This document shows positions 8,888 through 18,789 of a DNA stretch of 64,000 nucleotides, piece by piece. Position 1 is the first letter of the stretch; each line of letters begins with the position of its first letter. The stretch spans positions 2,180,001-2,244,000 of the forward strand of contig NZ_CP067124.1 in NCBI RefSeq assembly GCF_028553725.1, given 5' to 3'. The translations under genes and the position numbers were made by a program. The notes beneath the pieces are model-generated. The model ran no database searches. It was given only the letters and a program-made list of their open reading frames with translations, and had not been told where the DNA came from. The DNA is from Paracoccus alcaliphilus. GTDB lineage: Bacteria; Pseudomonadota; Alphaproteobacteria; Rhodobacterales; Rhodobacteraceae.

Positions 8888-10065
8888 TGCCGTCCTGCCG
8901 TCCCTTCCACCGCCTGCCGGTGCGACGTGGCCGAGGCCAGCGCATCGCGCAGATCGTCTTCCATCTTGGTCAACTCGCCCTCGGCAGCGGCGCGGCGGGC
9001 GCGACCTTCGTCGGCGATGCGCAGGCTGTCCTCGATCGTGGCGATCAGTTCGGCATTGGCGGTGCGCACGGCCTCGATATCAAAGACGCCGCGTTCGGTT
9101 TCGGTGCGGATGGCGGTATTGGCCTGACGCAGGTTTTCGGCATTGCGGGTCAGCAGCTGATTGGTCAGGTCGGTGGCCTCGCGCACGGCGCGGGCGGCCT
9201 CGGCGCTGCGCTGGATGGTGACGCCCTGCGCCAACTGGGTTTCCCAAAGCGGCACCGTATTCACCAGCGTCGAGTTGATCCGCGTCACCAGCGCCTTGTC
9301 GTTTTCCTGCACCAGCCGGATCGAGGGCAGCGACTGCATCGTCACCTGCCGGGTCAGGCGCAGGTCATGGACGCGCCGTTCCAGATCGTCGCGCAACGTG
9401 CGCAGATCGCGCAGCCCCTGCGCCTCCATCACCTGATCGGGATCGGCGGCGGCGTCCAGTTCGGCGGCGCGGGCGGGGATGATCTCTTCGTCCAGCTCGC
9501 GCAGCTTTTCCTCGCCCGCGCTGATATACAGCGCCAGTTCGTCATAGAAGTTCAGCGTGCGCTCATAGAGGATATCCAGCGATTTGATATCCTTCAGCAA
9601 CCGCTGTTCATGGCCTTCCAGATCGCCGGTCACGCGGTCGATCTGGGTCTGCACCTTCTCGTAATTGGCGACGAATTTCGCGAACGGGGCCGAGCGTCCC
9701 AGCAGCCGTTCCCACCAGCTGCGGTCGCGGCGCAGGTCCAGCTCCGAGGTGGAAAAGCCGCGGATGGTGGTCACTATTTCGCGCAGGCTTTCACCGGCGG
9801 GGCCGACATCCTTGCTGCGCACATCGGCCAGCATCTTCTGGCTGATTTCCTGCAAACCCGACTGCGCGCGGGTGCCGAAACGCACGATCGAGCCCGAATC
9901 CTTCAGGTCGATCTCGTCCATCCGCTGGCGAATCGCCTGCGCGGTCCCGGCATCGGCCTCGTTCAGCCTGACCTCGTCCGAGGCACGCTCGGGCAGCACG
10001 ACCGAGGTTACTTCGTCAATGGCTTTTTGCGCGTCTTCGGCGCGGCGGCGCGTTTCATCGGTCAT
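8884..10065 (-). CDS. telA: TelA-like toxic anion resistance protein
   Basis: A 393-residue, highly charged, mostly coiled-coil protein of the TelA/KlaA family, first linked to tellurite resistance on plasmids and since tied to envelope stress and phage or colicin resistance. Family landmarks include the WWERLLGRS segment (about residue 115), the central LYERTLNFYDELALYI helix and the conserved LVTRINSTLVNTVPLWETQL region in the last third. No membrane span is seen. The ATG chosen follows GGAAGGG; an upstream in-frame ATG lacks a site. It is the first gene of the run down to the zinc-ribbon gene. The XpaC-type neighbour often found next to telA is absent. Confidence 0.87.
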   Translation of the reverse strand: MTDETRRRAEDAQKAIDEVTSVVLPERASDEVRLNEADAGTAQAIRQRMDEIDLKDSGSIVRFGTRAQSGLQEISQKMLADVRSKDVGPAGESLREIVTTIRGFSTSELDLRRDRSWWERLLGRSAPFAKFVANYEKVQTQIDRVTGDLEGHEQRLLKDIKSLDILYERTLNFYDELALYISAGEEKLRELDEEIIPARAAELDAAADPDQVMEAQGLRDLRTLRDDLERRVHDLRLTRQVTMQSLPSIRLVQENDKALVTRINSTLVNTVPLWETQLAQGVTIQRSAEAARAVREATDLTNQLLTRNAENLRQANTAIRTETERGVFDIEAVRTANAELIATIEDSLRIADEGRARRAAAEGELTKMEDDLRDALASATSHRQAVEGTAGRQ

Positions 10066-10150
10066 CAAAATCGCCCTTCCGGGTTGGTAAATACGGTTCA
10101 ACCCATGTCGCGGTGCAGCATAGGCAGTTTTTGTGCCGTTTCAACGTCAG

Positions 10151-10174
10151 AGCGGGGCGATGGTTCGCCCCGCT
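10151..10174 (-). terminator. Perfect hairpin after the fatty-acid oxidation operon
   Basis: AGCGGGGCGA and TCGCCCCGCT pair perfectly over ten bases around a four-base loop. The hairpin lies 38 bases past the stop of the minus-strand hydratase/dehydrogenase gene and upstream of telA. There is no strong U tract, so it may act as a weak or Rho-assisted terminator or as an mRNA 3' end stabiliser. Confidence 0.6.
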
Positions 10175-10211
10175 CGTTCAGCGTGTCATCTGTGCAGCAA
10201 TCGTGCCGCGT

Positions 10212-12398
10212 TCAGGCGGCCTGCTTGCCCGCGCCAAAGCGTTCATAGAAACCCTGACCCTTTGCCGCCATCTCGCGCAGCAGGGCGGGGGCGGCGAAAC
10301 GCTCGCCATGCGCGGCGGTCAGGCGGTCGCAGATCTCGACCGCGCGGGCGGCGCCCAGCATGTCCAGCCATGCGAACGGCCCGCCCGACCACGGCGCAAA
10401 ACCCCAGCCGAGGATGGCGCCGACATCGCCTTCGCGGATATCCTCCAACACGCCATCCTCCAATGCGCGTACGGCTTCCAGCGTCTGGGCGAACATCAGG
10501 CGGTGCTGGATATCGTGCAGATCGGGCTGGTCCCCGGCGCGCGGATATTTCGCGTCCAGCCCTTCCCACAGGCCCTGCCGCTTGCCCTTGTCGTCATAGG
10601 CATAGAAACCCGCATTGGCCTTGCGGCCCAGCCGGCCCTCATCCGCCATCCAGAACAGCACCTCATCGACCGTGCCATCGGGATAGGCATCGCCCATCGC
10701 CGCCTTTGTCGCCTTGGCGACCTTGACGCCAAGGTCGATCGAGGTTTCATCGACCAGTTGCAGCGGACCCAGCGGCATGCCCATCATCTTGGCGGCATTT
10801 TCGACCAGCGTGGGGTTGACACCCTCGGCCACCATGCGCACGCCCTCGTTGATATAGGGGATGATGCAGCGGTTGGCATAGAAGAAGCGCGCGTCGTTCA
10901 CGACGATGGGGGTCTTGCGGATCTGGCGGACGAAATCCAGCGCCTTGGCGACGGCGCGGGGGCCGGTCTCGCGGCCCTTGATGATCTCGACCAGCAGCAT
11001 CTTGTCCACGGGCGAGAAGAAGTGGATGCCGATGAACTGATCGGGGCGGGCACTGGCGCGGGCCAGATCGCTGATCGGCAGGGTCGAGGTGTTGGTGGCG
11101 AAGATCGCGTCCTGCGGGATCACGGCTTCGGCCTTTGCGGTGACGTCGGCCTTGACGCCGGGATCCTCGAATACGGCTTCCACGATCAGGTCGCAGCCCT
11201 CCAGCGCGGCGTAATCGGTGGTGGCGGTAATGCGGCCCAGCACTTCGGCCTTCTTTTCCTCGGTCGATTTCTTGCGGCTGATCGCCTTGTCCAGCAGGGT
11301 TTCGGAATAGGCCTTGCCCTTCTCGGCCGCGTCCTGTTTCGCGTCGATCAGCACCACCTGGATTCCCGCCATCGCGCTGACATAGGCGATGCCGGCACCC
11401 ATCATCCCCGCGCCAAGGATGCCGACCCTGGCGACCTTCTGATCGGGCGCGTCGGGGCGGTTGGCGCCCTTCTCCAGCGCCTCCTTGTTGATGAACAGGC
11501 TGCGGATCATCGCCGTCGAGGACGGGTTCATCAGCACATTGGTGAACCAGCGCGCCTCGATCTTCAGCGCCTGATCGAAGGGCACCTGCGCCCCTTCATA
11601 GACCGCCGACAGCAGCGCCCGGGCGGCGGGATAGACGCCCATCGTCTTGCCATGAACCATCGCGCTGGCGCCCACGAAGGTCATGAAGCCCGCCGGGTGG
11701 AACGGCTCTCCGCCCGGCATCTTGTAGCCTTTCTGATCCCACGGCTTGACCAGATCGGCATCCGAGGCGTTCAGCACCCATTCCCGGGCCGAGGCGACCG
11801 GATCGGCCACCACCTCGTCGATCAGCCCTGCGGCCTTGGCCTTTTTCGGATCGCTCAGCTTGCCTTCCAGCAGGAAGGGGGCGGCGCCCATCGCGCCCAG
11901 CTTGCGCGACAGGCGGATGGTGCCGCCGCCGCCGGGAAAGATGCCGACCATGATCTCGGGCAGGCCGATCCTGGCCTTCGGGTTGTCGGCGGCAAAGATG
12001 CGATGCGTGGCCAGCGGCAGTTCCAGCCCGATGCCAAGCGCGGTGCCGGGCAGGGCGGATGCGATGGGCTTGCCGCCCTTCAGCGTCTTGGGGTCCATGC
12101 CCGCACGCTCGATCTTGCGCAGCGAATGGTGCAGCGACATGATCCCGTCAAAGACGCCCTGCGCACCGCCATTGTCGCGCATTCCGGCGATGACGTTCAG
12201 GTCCATCCCGGCGGCGAAATCCTTCTTGCCGCTGGTGATGACGATGCCCTTCACGGCCTCGTCGGCCAGCGCGTCCCCGATCAGCGCGTCCAGTTCCGCC
12301 GCGCCTTCCAGAGACAGCACGTTCATGGATTTGCCCGGCACGTCCCAGGTGATGATCGCGACGCCCTCGGCGTCCTTCTGCATGGTGAAATCGGTCAT
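10212..12398 (-). CDS. Multifunctional enoyl-CoA hydratase / 3-hydroxyacyl-CoA dehydrogenase
   Basis: A 728-residue FadB/FadJ-type alpha subunit for two steps of fatty-acid beta-oxidation. Residues 1 to about 200 are the crotonase domain (oxyanion-hole segment KKDFAAGMDL and the GIGLELPLATH glycine turn). A Rossmann NAD-binding motif GAGMMGAGIAYVSAMAG starts near residue 330, and the dehydrogenase signature with FFSPVDKMLLVEII follows. The C-terminal domain (LVENAAKMMGMPLGPLQLVDE) completes it. The start follows GGAGGGGAAG. The thiolase gene lies 12 bases upstream, so the two form the usual alpha-beta pair. FadB and FadJ cannot be separated safely here. Confidence 0.93.
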   Translation of the reverse strand: MTDFTMQKDAEGVAIITWDVPGKSMNVLSLEGAAELDALIGDALADEAVKGIVITSGKKDFAAGMDLNVIAGMRDNGGAQGVFDGIMSLHHSLRKIERAGMDPKTLKGGKPIASALPGTALGIGLELPLATHRIFAADNPKARIGLPEIMVGIFPGGGGTIRLSRKLGAMGAAPFLLEGKLSDPKKAKAAGLIDEVVADPVASAREWVLNASDADLVKPWDQKGYKMPGGEPFHPAGFMTFVGASAMVHGKTMGVYPAARALLSAVYEGAQVPFDQALKIEARWFTNVLMNPSSTAMIRSLFINKEALEKGANRPDAPDQKVARVGILGAGMMGAGIAYVSAMAGIQVVLIDAKQDAAEKGKAYSETLLDKAISRKKSTEEKKAEVLGRITATTDYAALEGCDLIVEAVFEDPGVKADVTAKAEAVIPQDAIFATNTSTLPISDLARASARPDQFIGIHFFSPVDKMLLVEIIKGRETGPRAVAKALDFVRQIRKTPIVVNDARFFYANRCIIPYINEGVRMVAEGVNPTLVENAAKMMGMPLGPLQLVDETSIDLGVKVAKATKAAMGDAYPDGTVDEVLFWMADEGRLGRKANAGFYAYDDKGKRQGLWEGLDAKYPRAGDQPDLHDIQHRLMFAQTLEAVRALEDGVLEDIREGDVGAILGWGFAPWSGGPFAWLDMLGAARAVEICDRLTAAHGERFAAPALLREMAAKGQGFYERFGAGKQAA

Positions 12399-12410
12399 CT
12401 TCCCCTCCGC

Positions 12411-13618
<1,208 letters not shown>

Positions 13619-13622
<4 letters not shown>

Positions 13623-14260
13623 GTTTCCTCCTTCGGGACCCGGTCGGATGGATTGCCGGGCATCAGATCATAGGGGTGTTTCCAGCCGGGCAGGGCGGCG
13701 ATCGCATCCAGCCAGCGGTCGATATTGGGCCATTCGGCGCGCTGAAAGCCGAAGGGTTCGGGGTAATAGAGGTATCCGCAGCAGGACAGGTCCGCGATGG
13801 TCGGGTTCAGTCCCACGATCCAGTCGCGCCCGGCCAGATGCTCGTTCAGCGTCTTGTAGGCGGCGCGCAGGCGCTTTTGCTGGAAGGCGATGGCCTCGGT
13901 CGGGCACTTGTCGGGCGGCAGGAAATTCATCAGGAACCGCGTCGGGCCGGCCTGACCCGACAGCCGGTGATTGTCCCAGAACAGCCAGCGCATGATCTCG
14001 GCCCGGTGGCCGTCCAGCCAGGTGCCGGTCTTTTCCGCGATATGCAGCTGAATGACCGCCGACTGGGTCAGGGTCATGCCGCCCTCCTGGAAAACCGGCA
14101 CCTCGCCCATCTCGTTCAGGGTCAGGAAGGCCGGGTCGCGGGTCTCGCCACGAAAGAAATCGACAAAGACCGGCTTCCAGTCATAGCCCGTCAGTTCCAG
14201 CGTCAGCGCCGCCTTGTAGGCATTGCCCGATTCGCCAAAGCACCACAGTTGCGCGGTCAT
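13619..14260 (-). CDS. Glutathione S-transferase-like protein
   Basis: A 213-residue GST. The N-terminal thioredoxin-like half includes LWCFGESGNAYKAALTLELTG, where Ser or the Cys may contact glutathione, and the cis-Pro segment GEVPVFQEGGMTLTQSAVI. The all-helical C-terminal half ends with NIDRWLDAIAALPGWKHPYDLMPG. The ATG overlaps the preceding gene's stop by four bases (ATGA), and its own stop overlaps the thiolase start likewise. A much longer open frame upstream exists but lacks domain content. It may detoxify reactive intermediates of the fatty-acid pathway. Confidence 0.88.
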
Positions 14261-14823
14261 TGCGTCACCTCTTCGATCTGCGGCAGCGGGAAATCCTGAT
14301 CGTAAAGCGCGGGAAAGGCCATGCGGATGTTTTCCTGCTGCTGGTCGCTGCCCAGCCGCACCAGATGCCATTCGCCGCGATCCTTCAGCGCCAGCGTCTG
14401 GCTGACCTCTTGCACCACGGTCGAGCGGGGGCCGCCCGGCGTGTCGCTGATCTCGACCACGCTTTGCGTCGGGATCAGGGCATAGCTGCTGCCGTCCGGG
14501 ACCTCGTGCCAGGTCATGGCATCGGTATCCAGAGTGACGCTGCGAACCGAGACCAGCGAGGCGTTCTGCGACGCCGCCTGAATCATGTGGCCGATATATT
14601 CGTCGCGGGTGACGTTCATCTGCGCCGAGATGCTGTCGATCAGTGTCGGCGGCAGCATCTCCAGTGAACCGGCCATGTCGCTGTTTTCCGTGACCGTGGC
14701 GAATTGCCCGGCCAGTTCGGTGATGCGGGCGATATCCTCGGGTGATTGTCCGAAAGCGGCGCCGGGCAGCAGCATCAGGGCAAGCAGCGTGGAACGGTAA
14801 CGGGTCTGGGGACGATGGTGCAT
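14257..14823 (-). CDS. Secreted protein of unknown function in the beta-oxidation operon
   Basis: A 188-residue protein with a clear signal peptide (basic MHHRPQTRYR, then hydrophobic LLALMLLPGAAFG, likely cleaved before QSPED). The mature part is mixed alpha/beta, with no cysteines and no motif I recognise. Residues about 30-75 resemble a helical segment seen in periplasmic hypothetical proteins. It is coupled to the GST gene by a four-base overlap and separated from the acyl-CoA dehydrogenase by 148 bases that show no gene. Why a periplasmic protein sits in a fatty-acid operon is unclear. Confidence 0.7.
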   Translation of the reverse strand: MHHRPQTRYRSTLLALMLLPGAAFGQSPEDIARITELAGQFATVTENSDMAGSLEMLPPTLIDSISAQMNVTRDEYIGHMIQAASQNASLVSVRSVTLDTDAMTWHEVPDGSSYALIPTQSVVEISDTPGGPRSTVVQEVSQTLALKDRGEWHLVRLGSDQQQENIRMAFPALYDQDFPLPQIEEVTQ

Positions 14824-14971
14824 CCGTGTCTTCTCCTTGGGCCGGGCGGCGCGGGCCGCCCGGTGCGTTGCCGGTCCATGACGCCCTGTTCGTCATGGTT
14901 GCGCAAGGGGCGTCGTGGTTCTGGCGGGGGTAGAAATCCATTTCCACCCCGACGCGCGCCGCCGGACGGGA

Positions 14972-16747
14972 TCAGAACGCTTCGGCTTCCAGCGCCATCA
15001 CGGTATCCGCGCCCGAAGTGATCCGCGCCAGATGCGTTGCCGTCATCGGCAGTTGCCGCTGCATATAGTAACGCCCGGTGGCCAGTTTCGTCCTGAAGAA
15101 CGCTGCGTCGCCCCGGCCCTCGTCCAGCGCCGATTGCGCGGCGACGGCCTGTTGCGCCCACATGAAGCCCAGCATCGCATGGCCGAACAGATGCATGAAG
15201 TCATAGGAACCGGCCAGCGCGTCGTCGGGGTTCTTCATCCCGCGTTCCATGAAGTACATGGCGGCGGATTGCAGATCCTTGGACGCGGCTTTCAGCGGCG
15301 CGATGAAATCCGTGGCCAGCGCCTCGTTTTCGCCATGTTCCTTGCAGAAGGCCTTGACCATGCCGAACAGCGCCATCAGCGGCTTGCCATTGTCGGCGGC
15401 CAGCTTGCGGCCGACCAGATCCAGCGCCTGCACGCCGTTCGCGCCCTCATAGATCATGGTGATCCGGGCATCGCGGACGAACTGGCTCATGCCCTGTTCC
15501 TCGATATAGCCATGCCCGCCAAAGACCTGCTGTGCCAGCACCGCGGTCTCGAACCCCTTGTCGGTCAGAAAGCCCTTGATGACCGGCGTCAGCAGCGAGA
15601 TCAGCCCCTCGGCATCGTCGTCGCCATTGCGCGAGCGGTCGATCTGATGCGCCCCCCACAGGGTCAGCATCCGTGCGCCTTCCAGAAAGGATTTCTGATC
15701 CATCAGGCTGCGGCGGATGTCGGGATGCACGATCAGCGGATCGGCGGGGCCTTCGGGGTTCTTGGCCCCGGTCACGGCGCGGCCCTGAAGCCGTTCGCGG
15801 GCATATTCGACCGCCGCCTGATAGGCCGGAATGGCACAGGCATAGCCTTGCAGGCCGACGCCCAGACGCGCCTCGTTCATCATCGTGAACATGGCCCGCA
15901 TGCCCTTGTGCAATTCGCCCAGCAGCCAGCCGCGGGCGCCGTCGAAATTCATCACGCAGGTGGCATTGCCGTGAATGCCCATCTTTTCTTCCAGATTGCC
16001 GACGCTGACACCGTTCGGCGCCGCCAGAGAGCCATCGTCATTGACCAGGACCTTCGGCACGATGAACAGGCTGATGCCCTTTGTGCCCTCGCCCCCGCCG
16101 GGTGCTTTGGCCAGCACCAGATGGATGACGTTTTCGGCCATGTCGTGATCCCCGGCCGAGATGAAGATCTTGGTGCCGGTGATCAGATAGCTGCCATCGT
16201 CCTGCGGTTCGGCCCGGGTGCGCAGCAGGCCCAGATCGGTGCCGCAATGCGGCTCGGTCAGGTTCATGGTGCCGGTCCAGTCGCAGCTGACCATTTTCGG
16301 CAGATACAGCGCTTTCTGCGCGTCGGTGCCGTGGGTGTGGATCGCGGAATAGGCGCCGTGGGTCAGGCCCTGATACATGTTGAAGGCCATGTTCGCGGCC
16401 ACGAACATTTCGCCCGTGGCGGCATGCAGCACATGGGGCATGCCCTGACCGCCATATTCGGGGTCGCAATCCATCGCCGTCCAGCCGCCTTCCTTGACGG
16501 CCTCGAACGCCTCGGCAAAGCCGTCAGGCGTGCGCACCACCCCGTTTTCCAGCCGACAGCCCTGCCGGTCGCCGACCGCGTTCAGCGGCGCCAGCACGTC
16601 CGAGGACAGCTTGCCCGCCGCATCGAACACGGCTTCGGTGAAATCGCGATCCAGATCCTCGTGACCGGGCAGGCCGCTTTGCGACAGCCGCAGCACATCA
16701 TGCAGGATGAATTGCAGATCGCGGGTCGGTGGGGTGTAGCTGGGCAT
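14972..16747 (-). CDS. Acyl-CoA dehydrogenase, long (about 590-residue) class
   Basis: An FAD enzyme of 591 residues that introduces the trans-2 double bond in acyl-CoA. It has the FAD/substrate signature [17 protein letters not shown], the [19 protein letters not shown] segment, and [21 protein letters not shown] with the catalytic region near residue 420. A C-terminal extension (from about residue 470) places it with the long acyl-CoA dehydrogenases that include DmdC, so an unusual short or sulfur-containing acyl-CoA is possible. No dmd genes are nearby, so the general beta-oxidation role is preferred. The start follows GGAGGATAG, five bases after the MerR gene. Confidence 0.9.
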   Translation of the reverse strand: MPSYTPPTRDLQFILHDVLRLSQSGLPGHEDLDRDFTEAVFDAAGKLSSDVLAPLNAVGDRQGCRLENGVVRTPDGFAEAFEAVKEGGWTAMDCDPEYGGQGMPHVLHAATGEMFVAANMAFNMYQGLTHGAYSAIHTHGTDAQKALYLPKMVSCDWTGTMNLTEPHCGTDLGLLRTRAEPQDDGSYLITGTKIFISAGDHDMAENVIHLVLAKAPGGGEGTKGISLFIVPKVLVNDDGSLAAPNGVSVGNLEEKMGIHGNATCVMNFDGARGWLLGELHKGMRAMFTMMNEARLGVGLQGYACAIPAYQAAVEYARERLQGRAVTGAKNPEGPADPLIVHPDIRRSLMDQKSFLEGARMLTLWGAHQIDRSRNGDDDAEGLISLLTPVIKGFLTDKGFETAVLAQQVFGGHGYIEEQGMSQFVRDARITMIYEGANGVQALDLVGRKLAADNGKPLMALFGMVKAFCKEHGENEALATDFIAPLKAASKDLQSAAMYFMERGMKNPDDALAGSYDFMHLFGHAMLGFMWAQQAVAAQSALDEGRGDAAFFRTKLATGRYYMQRQLPMTATHLARITSGADTVMALEAEAF

Positions 16748-16752
16748 GGGAT

Positions 16753-17151
16753 CTATCCTCCGGATTGTTCCTGACTTGCGGCCAGCCGGGCCTCGGCATC
16801 ACCGATCTGGCCGCGCAGATCGTCGATCGCGCCTTCCAGTTCGTGATACTGACGTTCCATGTCCGCCAACCTTGCGCGCGCGGCGTCAAGCGCGGCCGCG
16901 ATCTGCGTCTGGTTGGCCCCGCCCGGCTCGTAGAGTTCGAGCAACTGGCGGATCTGTTCCAGACTGAAGCCGAAACGCTTGCCGCGCAGGATCAGCGTCA
17001 GCCGCGCCCGGTCGCGCCGATCATACAGACGGTGCTGTCCGCGCCGTTCCGGAAAGATCAGCTCTCGCGCCTCATAGAAGCGCAGGGTGCGGGGGGTGAC
17101 GTCGAACGTGTCGCACATCTGGCGGATCGTCATCAGGTCTTCATCTGGCAT
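16753..17151 (-). CDS. MerR-family regulator of the acyl-CoA operon
   Basis: A 132-residue MerR-type activator/repressor. The winged helix-turn-helix ([28 protein letters not shown]) occupies the first 60 residues, and the rest is a coiled-coil dimerisation helix with no Cys for metal sensing, so an acyl-CoA or similar ligand is likelier. It is five bases upstream of the acyl-CoA dehydrogenase gene and in the same operon. A palindrome upstream matches the spacing bound by MerR regulators of amino-acid and fatty-acid catabolism (LiuR-like). Confidence 0.85.
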   Translation of the reverse strand: MPDEDLMTIRQMCDTFDVTPRTLRFYEARELIFPERRGQHRLYDRRDRARLTLILRGKRFGFSLEQIRQLLELYEPGGANQTQIAAALDAARARLADMERQYHELEGAIDDLRGQIGDAEARLAASQEQSGG

Positions 17152-17212
17152 GGAACGTGTTTTCCTTCTCCTCCCGGCCGGCTGCCACGTCTCGTCCTAC
17201 CTATTTAGGATG

Positions 17213-17228
17213 ACGTTTCCGTAAACGT
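17213..17228. promoter_or_regulatory. Candidate MerR operator
   Basis: ACGTTT and AAACGT form a perfect inverted repeat around CCGT, 62 bases before the start of the first MerR gene. Known LiuR-type sites in proteobacteria have the form of ACGTTTACGT-like palindromes, so this probably is the operator for autoregulation of the acyl-CoA operon. The assignment is inferred from resemblance. Confidence 0.55.
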
Positions 17229-17261
17229 AAGCGCAACGCAGCGTCACGAACATGCAGCCGG

Positions 17262-17663
17262 TCATGCCGGGTCGTCGGTCAATGGGGTTGTCTTGTCATA
17301 ATCCTGCTGGCTGGCGTCGCGCAGCGCCTTCAGATCGTCCCGCGCGGCTTGCAGTTCGGCGATCTGCTGATCCAGCACCGCCAGCTGGCGGTCTGCCCGC
17401 CCGATCCAGTCAGCCAGCTGTTCCCGGCTGCCCTGCTTTTGATAGATTTCCAGCCATTGACGGATCTCCTCCAGCGAAAAGCCGAAGCGGCGTCCGCGCA
17501 GGATCAGCGTCATGCGGGCGATTTCCCGCGGACCGTAGAAACGGGAACGACCGTCGCGACGGGGGCTGAGCAGTTCGATATACTCATAGTAACGCAACGT
17601 CCTTGGGGTGACCTCGAAGCGTTCACACATGTCCTTGAAGCTGATCAGGTCGTCGTCTGGCAT
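17262..17663 (-). CDS. Second MerR-family regulator
   Basis: A 133-residue paralogue of the adjacent MerR protein, sharing the segments CERFEVTPRTLRYYEYIELL, LILRGRRFGFSLEEIRQWLE and the C-terminal coiled coil. No metal-binding Cys are present. I chose the second of two close ATG codons because the first overlaps its own purine-rich site (GGGGAA). It is 110 bases upstream of the first MerR gene with the operator-like palindrome between them. The two may bind related sites and respond to different acyl-CoA species, or may form heterodimers; both ideas are inference. Confidence 0.82.
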   Translation of the reverse strand: MPDDDLISFKDMCERFEVTPRTLRYYEYIELLSPRRDGRSRFYGPREIARMTLILRGRRFGFSLEEIRQWLEIYQKQGSREQLADWIGRADRQLAVLDQQIAELQAARDDLKALRDASQQDYDKTTPLTDDPA

Positions 17664-17823
17664 CGGCATTTCCCCAACGTTGCGAGACGAAGGCTAACCT
17701 GCCCGTCAACGGTTCTCAACTGTAACGCGATGCGGGGTATGGATTCGCGCGGGTGAAGGGGGGCTTGAGCGCGGGCGTTTCCGGGCGGATAAGACCGGAA
17801 CGCAACCGATCAGGAGCAGGCCA

Positions 17824-18282
17824 ATGTCCAGCAACCCCGGCGACGGGACCGGCAAGACTGGCGATCAGGACCAGCGTGCCGGTCTGGCGCAGCAATTCAT
17901 CGAGGCGCTGCCCCATGCGGCGGCACTGAACATGCGGGTGGACGAGTTGGGCGGCGGCACGGCGGCGATCTCGATGCCCTGGGCCGAGCATCTGGTGGGC
18001 GACCCGCGCAGCGGGGTCATTCATGGCGGCGTCGTCTCGGCGCTGATGGACACCTGTTGCGGGGCGGCGGTGATGGTCCATCCCAGCCAGCCGCAATCGA
18101 CCGCGACGCTGGATCTGCGCATCGACTATATGCGCGCGGCCACGCCGGGACAGCGAATCACCGCGCGGGCCACCTGTTACCACCTTACCCGCAGTATCGC
18201 CTTCGTGCGCGCGGTGGCGCTGGACGAGGATAGCGACAACCCGGTGGCCGCCGCGACCGGCGCCTTCACGGTAGAGAGGTAA
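17824..18282 (+). CDS. PaaI-family thioesterase
   Basis: A 152-residue hotdog-fold protein predicted to hydrolyse acyl-CoA thioesters. The central helix segment [17 protein letters not shown] carries the His-Gly-Gly and the acidic residue typical of the PaaI group, and the strand [12 protein letters not shown] follows. The first 25 residues are polar and probably disordered. It is three bases ahead of a second hotdog gene and transcribed away from the MerR genes, forming a small operon with it and the MATE gene. Confidence 0.87.
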   Translation: MSSNPGDGTGKTGDQDQRAGLAQQFIEALPHAAALNMRVDELGGGTAAISMPWAEHLVGDPRSGVIHGGVVSALMDTCCGAAVMVHPSQPQSTATLDLRIDYMRAATPGQRITARATCYHLTRSIAFVRAVALDEDSDNPVAAATGAFTVER

Positions 18283-18285
18283 GTC

Positions 18286-18789
18286 ATGGCCGACCGCAAC
18301 GAACCTCTGGCGCGGATCAAGACCCGCCGCGATTCGGCACTGGCGGCGCTGGTGGGGGGCGTGCCCTATCTGCAATGGCTGGGCGTCCGCTTTGACCGGC
18401 GCGGGGACGAGTTGACCGCCGTGCTGCCCTTTGACCCCAAGCTGATCGGCAACCCGCTGTTGCCGGCGATCCACGGCGGGGTGACGGCGGCCTTTCTGGA
18501 GGTGACGGCGATCATCGAGCTGTCATGGTCCTCGATGTGGGAGGATCTGGAGACCGGCCGCATCGCCCCCGATGTCGCCATTCCCGGCAGCCTGCCGCGC
18601 CTGCCCAAGACAGTGGATTTTACCGTCGATTACCTGCGTTCGGGCCTGCCGCGCGATGCCTATGCCCGCGCGCGGGTGGTACGCTCGGGGCGGCGCTATG
18701 CCTCGGTGCAGGTCGAGGCGTGGCAGGACAACCGCGCCCGGCCCTTCGCGCAGGCAACGGGGCATTTCGTCATGCCGCAAGGCGAATGA
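18286..18789 (+). CDS. PaaI-family thioesterase, second copy
   Basis: A 167-residue hotdog protein related to the preceding gene. The active-site helix reads LLPAIHGGVTAAFLEVTAI, with the conserved HGG and a downstream Glu, and the strand TVDFTVDYLRSG follows. An insertion of about 20 residues (DLETGRIAPDVAIPGSLP) separates helix and strand. Tandem hotdog genes of this kind often make a mixed complex. The stop overlaps the start of the MATE transporter (ATGA), so translation is coupled. Confidence 0.85.
   Translation: MADRNEPLARIKTRRDSALAALVGGVPYLQWLGVRFDRRGDELTAVLPFDPKLIGNPLLPAIHGGVTAAFLEVTAIIELSWSSMWEDLETGRIAPDVAIPGSLPRLPKTVDFTVDYLRSGLPRDAYARARVVRSGRRYASVQVEAWQDNRARPFAQATGHFVMPQGE

Noticed and set aside
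14972..16747. Firm DmdC assignment
   Set aside because: Length and architecture fit, but no dmdB or dmdD lies near and the substrate cannot be read from the sequence.
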